Below, one piece after another: positions 50,226 through 60,827 of a stretch of 64,000 bases of DNA; the first letter of the stretch is position 1, and each line of letters opens with the position of its first letter. This stretch comes from Eutypa lata (Eukaryota > Ascomycota > Sordariomycetes > Xylariales > Diatrypaceae). The notes under the pieces are model-generated. The model made no database searches. It had not been told where the DNA came from and was given only the letters and a program-made list of their open reading frames with translations. The stretch is taken from assembly GCA_022661535.1 (NCBI GenBank), contig JAKULF010000003.1:1178001-1242000 (forward strand). The letters are read 5' to 3'. A program made the position numbers and the translations under genes.

Positions 50226-53200
50226 ATGTCGTCCGAACAGCCCAAGACAAGCCCTATCGCCATCATAGGCATGGCTTGCCGCTTCCCTGACGATGCCAAT
50301 ACCCCGAATAAGCTTTGGGAAACTGTTGCAGCAGCTCGCAATGCTTGGTCAGAATGGCCCGCCTCCAGAATTAACGAATCTTCTTTCTACCATCCTCAGC
50401 CTGAGCACCTAGGAACGGTCAGTATCCCCCCCTTTCTCAACTGCCGCGAAATACCTTCTTCCATCCATCTTAGTCCCCCTCTTCCCCAAGAAACGGTTAA
50501 ACATACAGCGTCTCTCGTTGTTTCCTTACACTTACCCTTCTCTCCTTCTAGGTACACAGCCAAGGTGGTCATTTCCTGAATGAAGATGTGTCGGTTTTTG
50601 ATGCGCCATTCTTCAGTTTCACGTCTGATATGGCAAAGGTTAGTCGAAGCAGAGAATGATCATCGGCCGACTTACTGACTAGTGAAGGATATGGACCCCC
50701 AAACTCGTATTTTGCTCGAGACTTCATTCGAGGCATTTGAGAACGGTGAGTTTATCATTGTGATCTGAAATCAATAACCAGCTGACTCCAAGCAGCGGGT
50801 ATTCCACTTGAGCGTTTTGCAGGATCTCACACTTCTGTATTCGCCGGGGCTATGTTCCACGACTATCAGGACATGTTGTTGAAGGACATTGATAACCTTC
50901 CTCGATACTTCTTGACCGGCAACGCTCCGGCCATGACTGCTAATAGGCTTTCTCATTTCTTTGACCTCCGTGGACCCAGCGTATCAGTTGACACTGCGTG
51001 TTCTACTGCAATCACTGCATTGCACATGGCTTGCCAGAGCCTCCGCTGTGGAGAATCCAATATGGCGCTCGTCGGAGGGGCCAATCTTCTCCTGTATCCT
51101 AGTTCATCAATCGGACTTTCGACGCTAGGGTAAAAGCTTCTATATTTCTTTCTTGCTAGCACTACTATTCAAGCACAACTCCTTTATCCTGCTATCCTAT
51201 ATGTTGGCTTACACGAGGTATCACACAGTTTGACCGGAGCCAGCGGGAGATCATATGGCTTCGACGACCGTGCCGGGGGTTATGGGCGCGGGGAGGGAGT
51301 CGCCTCCATCGTTCTCAAGCCATTGGACTTGGCATTGCGCGATGGTGATCCTATCAGAGCTGTCATCCGAGAGACAGGGCTGAACCAGGACGGTAACACT
51401 CGTACGATAACGTCCCCTCGACAAGAATCACAAGAAGATTTGATCGCCGAATGTTACCTTCGCGCCGGACTTGACCCCAGAGAGACTACTTACGTGGAGG
51501 CTCATGGGACAGGTACCATCACCGGTGACACGATCGAAGCCAATGCAATTGGGACAGCCTTTGGTAAAGGTCGCCCGATAGACGAGCCACTCTTTGTCGG
51601 TTCGATCAAAGCCAATTTCGGCCACCTTGAGGCCAGTAGCGGTATGGCCGCCATTGTAAAAGTTGTCATGATGCTCGAAAATCGAAAGATACCTCCACAT
51701 GCCCTGTTTGAGAATCCCAATCCCAGGATCGACTTCGACAAACTGGGAATCAAGGTATGTCTCACCTCATGAATAATGGCCATGGCGCCTAGTGCTAATC
51801 GCAGCTCCGATAGATACCGAAGGAATTAATCCCATGGCCACGTCATCGACGAGCCTCCATCAGTAACTTTGGCGCCGGTGGTACAAACACTCATGTCATT
51901 ATCGAAGATGCTAGCTACCACCTACCCCATGGTGGTGCAGTGAATGGTGTGAATGGTGTGAACGGCGTGAACGGCGTGGCTAAACTAACGAACGGTGACT
52001 CGGCGATTCATGAAACGTCACTGGATACAGTCAAGCTTCACCCCAAGCTTCCAGGACCGCTTCTGTTCACCATAAGCGCAAAGGAAGAAAGGGGCACACA
52101 AGCCATGCTGAAAGCTTTGGGCGAGTATCTCTCCAGTGGACCAGCACAAGCCCACGGCCACCTACGAGACCTGGCTTATACTCTGAACCAACGGCGTTCC
52201 AATTTCGGTTGGAGAGCCGCGGTCTCCGCGGACTCAACCTCTCAGCTGATCGACTCGTTACATGTGGCGAAAGCGTCGCAGGCAAATCCCTCACAGACCT
52301 CGCGGTTGGGCTTCGTTTTCACTGGCCAAGGGGCACAGTGGCATGCCATGGGTCGCGAGTTGATAACAACCTATCCACCCTTCGCAAATGCCTTGCAAAG
52401 AGCGGACCAGGTTCTTCGTTCTCTAGGCTCTAAGTGGAGTGTCCTAGGTAAGAATCCCCACTATCACCTCTTTCTATGAGTCTATTTACGAACAATTTGT
52501 CCAGATGAGCTTCAAAAGGATAAGGCAGATAGTCGCCTCATGGGCCCGTTCCTTGGCTTTCCGGTCACTGTCATCATACAAATCGCTTTGGTTCAACTTT
52601 TGAGCTCGTGGGGGATCGTCCCTTCAGCCGTGACTGGCCACTCCAGCGGTGAGATCGCCGCAGGATATGCCAGCGGCATTCTCAGCTTCGAGGAGGCCAT
52701 AGCTGTTGCTTCGATACGGGGCCAACTTACTTCAGAATTCGTGGACTCGGGACGCCTTGGCGGCGGTATGATATCGGTCGGCATGGACAGAGTAAAAGCT
52801 TCTGAATACGTTCAGACGTTCGCCAACGGCAGGGCAGTTGTTGCCTGCGTGAACAGCCCGTCAAACGTGACCATCTCTGGAAGTCTCGATGCTATTGATG
52901 ATATTGAGAGCTGGGCAAAAGGAGAGAACATATTTGCTCGAAAGCTCAACGTCCCAGCAGCCTACCATTCTCCCAACATGCAACCATTATTGGAAGAATA
53001 CGTGGCGCGGTTGACGCCCCATCTCAAAAGCTCTGAAACACGGGAACTTCAAGCCGACTTCTACTCCTCGGTCACAGGTGATGCCATCGTCGACCCCCGT
53101 TTTCTGCGCACAGGGCATTATTGGGCTAGTAATATGACACAATGTGTCCTGTTCGAGGATTCGCTGAGCGCTATGGTGGCGAGGAAGGAGGGAGAGGATT

Positions 53201-56200
53201 TGGCCAACATCGACATATTCGTCGAGGTTGGTCCCCACGGCGCCCTTCAATCATTCATTCGTGAGATTATCACCTCCAAACGGCCCGAAGCAACTAAAGT
53301 GCATATCGGGAGTTGCTTGAAACGGAATCAGGATGCCGTCCAAAGTATCCAACAGTTGGCGGGAATGTGCTACAATGCAGGCCTTGACATCGATCTCGCC
53401 AAAATCAACTTCCCAGATGGGTCATCAGACCTTCAAGTCCTGCGTGACCTTCCGCAGTATCAGTGGAATCACTCCAAAGGATATTGGATCGAACCATCAC
53501 TGGCGAGAGACATGCTGCACCGTGAATTCCCCCGTCACGAGTTGCTTGGTGTGCGCGTCGAGGGTTTGAATCCCGGTTGCGCTGTTTGGCGTACCCAGGT
53601 GCGAGTGTCCGATCTGCCGTGGCTGCAGGAGCATCTCATGCAATCCGAAATCCTCTACCCAGGTGCAGGCATGGTCTCCATGGTAGCGGAGGCCGTCCGG
53701 CAATTGAAGCCCTCGGATGATCCCTCTCGAGCAACCTTCGTACTCAAGGAGATCGATTTGGTCAAGGCTATCATAGTTCCAAACAACTCGGTTGGAGTAG
53801 AACTACAGCTGATGGTTCAAGACGCGAATGCACAGCTACTGGCGTCTGATGGTATCAAAGAGTTTGCCCTGTATTCTCGCGACCGCGAGGGGGAATGGGT
53901 CAGCCACTTCAAGGGCAAAGTTGACCTAACCGAGGTCAAGCCAGATCCCGTTCCTGCGAAGCTCGAGGGTTTGGAAGTATTGGAAATCCCGGAATTCTAC
54001 GAATATTTGGCGACGGTTGGCCCTAGCCTAGGCCCCTTTTTCCAGAATATCAAAACTCTTGCACGGGCGGACGGGGTTGCAGTCGCAACAGTGGCAATTC
54101 CTGAATCTTTGCCAGTGATAGCAGCGCCCTACCAATCAACAGGCTTGATTCATCCCGTTGTGCTGGATGCATGCTTTCAGTCTGCCTGGGCAACTGTGCC
54201 GAGGAAGATCTTGTCACGCTTGGGGCTCAGCATCCCGAGATTTGCCGACAGTCTTTTCTTCAGTCTCACCGCTGATCTAGTTCCCGGGTCCGTTATTGAA
54301 GTGCGAGCTTCTCTTATTAGTCTTGACCACCAAGGCTTCACTGTATCCTTGATTGTATGTGCTGCGGATGACGCAACTCGAACTCCGATAATGAAAGCCG
54401 ACTCCCTGAAGATTTGGTCCATGTCTCAGAAACAAACAACTCCCCAAGTCGACAACACGCTATTCATGAAGACCACCTGGAGACAAGACATCGAAGCTCT
54501 CAATGAAAGGGATCTTCAAGAAATTAGTTCGAGAATCCCAAACGAAGTGGAACGTCAGGCTTTCCAAGACCTTGAACAAGCCGCAGCCAATATCATCCAT
54601 GACACTCTCGAGAGATTGGGTCCAGAAGAGAAGGCTTTAGACGGCCATTGGCCACTATTCATGTCGTGGATGCGAGAGCAGGATGATGCGTATTACCCAC
54701 AAAATGCTATTCATGACGAGGAGCAGAAGCGTTTGTTCTATGAGAAGGTCATGTCAACCAGCATAAATGGCCGACTGCTCCGCTTGGTGGAGGAAAACAT
54801 TTTGAAATTCCTGCGCCAAGAGGCACAGCCTCTAGAAAGCTTGTTGCGTGATGGCTTCTTGTACGAGCTCTATGCGGATGCCTTCACATTCGCCAAGTTT
54901 CTAGAAGAAGTGACGAGCTACACCAGCCTATTTGCACACAAACATCCACGGGCTCGCATTCTCGAGGTTGGTGGTGGGACGGGATCTTGCACAGCCGCAG
55001 CTACGGCAGGACTTAAGTCGTCCAGCGGATCCTTGGTCGTCGAGACGTATGATTTCACCGATGTCTCTACGGGCTTCTTTGAGCAAGCACAAAGGAAGTT
55101 CGAGCCGTTCCTCGAACAGATGAGGTTCCGCAAATTTGATATTGAGAAAGATGGGCCCCAACAAGGATTTGAAGCCGAGAGCTACGACTTGATCATCGGC
55201 TCCAACGTGATTCATGCTACTACGAATTTGGAAAACACCCTAGGGAACTTGAAAAGGCTTCTGAGGCCCGGGGGAAAGTTGCTCATGGTTGAAACAACTC
55301 GAGACCATCTCGACCAGAACCTGGCTTTCGGTCTGCTCCCTGGATGGTGGCTCAGCGAAGAAAAGCATCGGAAATGGTCACCTCTTCTCAGCGCCGCTGC
55401 TTGGACTGACACTCTTCAGAATGTGGGTTTCGAGAAACCTGCCGTGATACCCAAGATTGACAGCTCCACTGTCAACGCAACATATTCTTTGTTAGTATCT
55501 TCCAAACCGAAACAAACTCCGAGGACCTACATTGGAGACGTTGCTATTGTCCACTTTCCCGACCAAGAGCCTGCGCCCAAGCCCTGGATTGACGACCTCA
55601 GCCAGTCAATTTCTGAGCACTTTGGAAGTTCAGTTTCGCAAGACTCTCTCGGAGGTTCCTCCATCAGCACAAAGTTATGTATCGTGGTGGCTGGAACATC
55701 TGGTCGTGACTTGAGCCATATGGACCAGGGGACTTTCATCTTGCTGAAGAAGACTCTCAGGGAGGCGGGCAGTCTTATCTGGATTTCCCATGGAGCTACT
55801 GGTAGCAGTGAAGCGCCCGAATCAGCGCTGCATAGCGGCCTCCTCCGAACGATGCGCCTAGAAGTGGGAGGCCGTAGATACGTCTCACTTGACCTGGATC
55901 CTATTGAGAATCCATGGACAGCAAGCTCTATCAAAGCGATATCTGATGTCATCACCCTCTCTTCGGGTGAAGGGGGCAATCCCTCCGACTTTGAATTTGC
56001 GTACAGATTTGGTCAACTATTAATTCCTCGTTTGTCTGGAGATTACGACCTGAATGAAGAATATCTGGGGTTGGAAGGGATGCCTCTGCAAAAGCAGGCC
56101 TCGTATTCTTCTTCGGGGAAGTATCTCCGCCTGCAAAGTCGAACCCCTGGTATTTTGGACGAATTGATATTCCAAGAAAGCGAAGATTCACCTCAATCCG

Positions 56201-58305
56201 TTGCTTGGACGGAGGAAATGGTCGAGGTCATTCCACATGCATTCGGCCTGAATTTCAGGGACGTCCTCGTGGCAATGGGCAAGATGCAAGAGGAATGGAT
56301 GGGATTCGAGTGTGCCGGGTATATCTCGCGCCTCGGAGGCAATGTACCTGATGATCTACGGCAAGGTGATCGGGTGGTCGTCTTGATGCCCCGCGGTCAT
56401 TTGGAAAACAGAATCCGGGTCCCATGGACTGCCGTTGCACCAGTTCCCAGGGGCATGAGTCTAGAAACAGCGGCGTCACTCCCTATGGTCTTTTTCACAT
56501 GCTTTCACGCCTTTTACAACATCTCGCGGCTGGGGTCGGGCGGCAGCGTCCTCATCCATTCTGCCGCTGGTGGGGTTGGTCAGGCCGCCATCACCCTGGC
56601 GCAACATATTGGTGCGGAGATCTTTGTCACCGTTGGATTGGAGGAAAAGCGAGCTTTCCTCGGAGAGAAATACGGCATACCAGCCGACCACATCTTCTCT
56701 AGTCGTGACAGATCTTTCGCAGATGGAATATCTCAGGCGACTAAGGGAAAGGGTGTCGATGTGGTCTTGAATTCGTTGGCAGGGCCACTGCTGGACGCGA
56801 GCTTGGACTGCCTTGCCCCATTTGGACACTTCATTGAATTGGGCAAGCAGGATTCTCAGTCGAATAAGCTCATGGAAATGAAATATTTCCATCGGTGTAT
56901 TTCTTATACCTCAATGGATGTCACTCAACTTGGCCAGAAACGAGGCATCGAGCTCTCACGCACATTCCGCCATCTTATGAGGCTCTTTGATGAAGGCCAT
57001 ATCGTGTCCCGGATACCCATCCAGACGTTCAGGATAAGTGAAGCAGTCAAGGCTTTCCGGACTTTGCAAGGAGGTAAACACATGGGTAAGATTGTATTGA
57101 CGGCTCATGAGGGCGAGACTATCACAGTACGTAAATTTGGGTTTCTTCTCAAGATCTTCGCATTGGCGTGCATTTTGATATGCTAACACAAATTCTCTTC
57201 TATAAAGGTTCTTCCTCGTCCTGCCCCTCTCTCATTTGATCCTCAGGGATATTACCTCATCATTGGCGGCCTGAGCGGAGTTGGGCTCGAAATAGCTCGC
57301 TGGCTCGTACAACACGGCGTCAAACAGCTCATTCTCCTGTCAAGGAGCGCAGAGAAACTGTATACGGACCCAATCAAGGCTGGATTCGACGAATCCGGTG
57401 CGCATGTGATAGTACGTAACTGCGACATCACCGACCGGGCGAAGCTGCAGAGCGTGATCGAAGGCTGTTGTCCCATCACGGCAGTCCGGGGTGTCGTTCA
57501 ATCCGCCATTGTACTGCAAGATTCCATGCTTGACAGGATGGAATACGACCAATGGAAGCCTGTCATAAGCCCTAAAGTGTACGGGACGAGCAATCTCGAT
57601 TCCGTATTTTCCGATTCTCGTCTTGATTTCTTCATCATTCTATCTTCGGTTACAGGAATTTTGGGCAACTTTGGTCAAGCCAACTACACTGCCGCCGGGA
57701 CTTTCCAAGATGCGCTCTCTTGGCGCCGGGTGAGTCGAGGTCAGCCCTCCGTATCTATCGACCTGGGTAGTATCCCATCTGTGGGACTTGCGAAGGAGTT
57801 AGGTGTTCTGAACCTCCTAGAAAAGGCCGGATATCGTCCCCATTCACTTCCTGAATTGCTCCGAATTTTTGAGATGGCAATTAGACATCCACGTCACGGC
57901 CAGATCGTAACAGGTATTCGACCCTGGACGGAGCCTGGCGACCTGCCCTGGCGGCAGGAACCCCGATTCCTTGGGCTACAACAACGAGCTACAGATGAAG
58001 GGCTTGAAAAGCAGGCAGCCTCGAAGAACCGCTCATTGAAAGACAGCCTCCATGATGATTCAGACGTGCCACCACTTGTGAAGATACTCGAGGCTTTAGT
58101 CGCGCGAGTCGCGGAAATGTCTCTTCTGGCTCCGACGGATGTAAGTCCCGACCAGGAGCTCGCAGCCTATGGTGTCGATTCGCTAGTGGCAGTCGAGCTA
58201 CGCAATTGGCTAGCAGCGAATACGACGTCAGAAATCAGCATCTTCGACATTACACAGAGTAGGACCTTGCGTCATCTTGCGCAGAAAGTCGCCGAAAAGG
58301 TCTAA
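50226..58305 (+). CDS. Highly reducing type I polyketide synthase
   Basis: Exons 50226-50417, 50552-50638, 50688-50745, 50796-51129, 51229-51754, 51814-52447, 52505-57126 and 57208-58305 join in phase to about 2,516 aa. It is an iterative multidomain enzyme that makes a reduced, methylated polyketide from malonyl-CoA. KS: Cys in DTACSTA (near 178), His in EAHGTGT (near 314) and NFGHLEASSG. AT: GHSSGEIAAGYASG (near 655). DH: catalytic His in WLQEHLMQSEILYP, Asp in HPVVLDACFQ. C-methyltransferase: ILEVGGGTGS (near 1427). ER: HSAAGGVGQAA (near 1961). KR: GGLSGVGLE (near 2171) and NYTAAGTF. ACP: GVDSL with the phosphopantetheine Ser (near 2475). There is no thioesterase or reductase, so release needs a partner. 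Odd points are the KR Asn-to-Gly change, the DH Gly-to-Ser change and an NGV repeat in the KS-AT linker. Confidence 0.95.
51940..51978 (+). repeat. In-frame Asn-Gly-Val repeat in the PKS linker
   Basis: Tandem 9-bp units of the type AATGGTGTG/AACGGCGTG encode four NGV repeats between the KS and AT domains. Third-position differences between units show that it is not a very recent slippage event. Confidence 0.8.
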
Positions 58306-59035
58306 CTAGATTTTTATAAAAATGCACTCTTGTGGTTCATACTTCGACAGGTCACATCCACCAATAAGATGTCCATCCCAAAGGTAGCACTGAGCTGGTA
58401 GTTGCCGAGGCTAACAGGCCGATGATAGCTGTTCAGATTGGAGCCATTGCGACGGTTTTGTGGTCATTCAACGCCATGTTGAATGGATTAAGTACCATGT
58501 AATGAGACTACTTAACCTTTTCTTCTTACATTCTTTTTTCGTTATGACCTGTGTTTCGCGTGACTGTGAGTAGATATTATACAAGTTTGGTTGTAAGCTA
58601 GGATTTATAACCATAATTATCACGTTTTATTAGACTAATCAGAGGTTGAACATTCAAGGCAGGCCAATGGTCAGATTATACCTATGTCAGAAGTATTGCT
58701 ATGTTGGACAAGCAGGAGATACGCTGCCTAATAATTAAACGCTAAGTACTTGCTAGCTTTATTCCCTTCTCGTTTAATGATGTTTTCAAAATATCCATCT
58801 CCTTACTACCTAGAACTACTCACAGCCTTCCCGGACAGGGAGAGATATGTAAGGCAGTATCTGGGGATTAAAGCAACAACTCACCTGAGTTTGTCGATGT
58901 ACGATTAAATCACCCGTGAATGTATCATATATCCCGAAGCAACCATTTTTCCTCAGCAGGGGTTCCAATATCCCGCTCGCTTCTAGCCTCAAGTACCCAA
59001 ACCCCCTCTTCACTTACTTACCTACCTACTTACCT
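58306..59035. other. Convergent 3' intergenic region
   Basis: Between the PKS stop and the acidic-tail protein. No gene recognised; no partner hydrolase or transporter follows the PKS. Confidence 0.5.
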
Positions 59036-59704
59036 TCACTTAGCCAACTTAGCACCGCCTTCATCATCTTCATCTTCATCTTCATCATCACTTTCATCCT
59101 CATCACTCTCCACCGATGCTCCACCATCCTCATATTCACATTCATCTTCATCCTTGTCTTCATCCTCGTCCTCATCCTCGTCCTCGTCCTCATCCTCATC
59201 CTCGTCCCCCCCATCATACTCCGAGGGAGAAAGACCCCGCACCCAGCAGTAGCCATCAGCGGAGCAACTAAACTCCTGCATGACCTCCATGGCCTCCTCC
59301 TCAGCCTCAGCCTCAGCCTCAGCCTCAGCCTCAGCCACCGCCATGGCCGCCAACGCAAGCTCCATCTCGATCTCCCTCTCGATCGCCATCTCCTCCTCCG
59401 TCATCTCAGCGAAAGCCTCGTCGCAAGTCTCAGCCGAGACGAAGCCATCGCCATAACCATCACCATCACCACCACCGGTGATGAATCCGGTCAGGAGCTC
59501 GCAGAAGACGCACTCCTCGTCGGGGGAGACGCGGTCGTACTCGGCCCACTTGACGCCGGTCTCGCAGAGGCCCATACGGCCGCGCATACGGGCAAGGTGA
59601 CATGTGTGTCCGGCCACCGAGTGGCTGTCCTTGAAGAGGATGCTGCGGCAGCCCGTCGCATCGTGGTTGCGGCAGAATATTCTTAGTCGTACACCGGTGC
59701 ACAT
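59036..59704 (-). CDS. Cys-rich protein with acidic Asp/Glu tail, unknown function
   Basis: Single open frame of 222 aa. The first 75 residues contain nine Cys and several His (MCTGVRLRIFCRNHDATGC, HTCHLARMRGRMGLC, EECVFCELL), in a pattern that resembles small fungal Cys/His-rich hypothetical proteins and could bind zinc. The middle has an Ala-Glu repeat (about residues 125-137) within a charged helix. The tail is almost entirely Asp, Glu and Gly or Ser, coded by tandem GAGGAT/GACGAG-type units, and is disordered. It ends GGAKLAK. I do not recognise a family. Repeat-driven length variation between strains is likely. The plus strand is also open because of the repeats, but it translates to Ile/Phe/Ser runs unlike a real protein. 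Confidence 0.65.
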   Translation of the reverse strand: MCTGVRLRIFCRNHDATGCRSILFKDSHSVAGHTCHLARMRGRMGLCETGVKWAEYDRVSPDEECVFCELLTGFITGGGDGDGYGDGFVSAETCDEAFAEMTEEEMAIEREIEMELALAAMAVAEAEAEAEAEAEEEAMEVMQEFSCSADGYCWVRGLSPSEYDGGDEDEDEDEDEDEDEDEDKDEDECEYEDGGASVESDEDESDDEDEDEDDEGGAKLAK

Positions 59705-60827
59705 TTTCTTCTTTTTTCTTAAATTAAAGGCTTTCTTTCGCTGTGCCTTTTTTTTCTCCTTTCCAAGACTTCGATGCTAAGAAGAAGAAAATGACAGGTA
59801 GGCAGGTAGGCAAGCAGGCAAGCAGGAGAAGGGGTGGGTAAGTAAAAAGAAGGACCTGAGGTAGATAGATAGGCAGGTAGGTGGGTTGGTAGGCTAGTAT
59901 ATATGTACTCGAATAAGACAGAACAGAATAGGGGTATGTTACGAGGGTGGAGGGAGAAACGTCTGAAGCCGGCTTCAGGTAGTCTGTTTCGCTTTCTACC
60001 TTCGTGGTGGTGACCTGAATGAATGTAGAAGCAGAGAAGAATGGGAATGGTGGGATAGAAAAAAGATGTTCACAATCGAACTGTTCTCCCGCCGAGTTTT
60101 ATAAATGCAATTGTATTTTATATGAGAAAGAGAGACAGGTCAACAACGAGGCGGCTCACCCTATTGTAGGCTGTGTCGGTTGTCTTTATACCTGCTACGC
60201 AAAGAACTTTGGGATGGAAACAAGAGTTTCTTTGAACGGCTAGAACAATTCCTTGGATTTCGATCGCTAGAAAGAACAAAAGGACGTGGTCGAGAGAATT
60301 TAAGCGTCACACAAGAGACAAAGGAATCGTCATAGCTTTGGTTAAATGCCACAAAAGATATAAGGCTTTGTCATAATGCAAAATCCTCTTAGTTTAGCGG
60401 AAGAGAAAACGATTGTACTGGGAAGAATTTGTCCATAGTACAGAGAAACAAAGTGGCTCCCATGCGCCTACACTTCCAGCAAACTCCTTGCAATGCTAGA
60501 GGAAAGTCGCGTATGCTTATCGAAAGTATGTTAAAACCATTGGGAAACAATGCCATTCAAGCGCCCTGTCCACGAACACCTACATATAACGCCTCTCTTT
60601 ACCATTCAACAGTATCCTACCTCGAAAAACCAAAAAGAAAAAAAATCGAGACATCTCGAGAAGATAGGAGATAGTATTCCTACCCCAACGTCGTACACCT
60701 GTTCGGTTCCGTGCAACACGTAGAGCTTGATTATAAGTCAAGTGAAATGGAACCAAAGGCTGTGCTTCAACCGTGTTATATGGAGACTCGTGAATAATAT
60801 TGTATGTCGAGGGTGGCGGAGGATGGA
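59705..60827. other. Intergenic region, 1.1 kb
   Basis: Upstream of the acidic-tail protein and downstream of the zinc-knuckle gene. GGCAGGTA/AGCA repeats occur at about 59795-59890. No gene seen. Confidence 0.5.

Noticed and set aside
21516..58305. One large biosynthetic cluster from the SDR to the PKS
   Set aside because: REV7, KAP114 and PI31, all core genes, plus a 4.8-kb desert separate the oxidoreductases from the PKS. No sequence evidence links them.
59066..59230. CATC/CTCGTC array as a CRISPR or minisatellite locus
   Set aside because: The units are in-frame acidic codons within an open frame, with no spacers.
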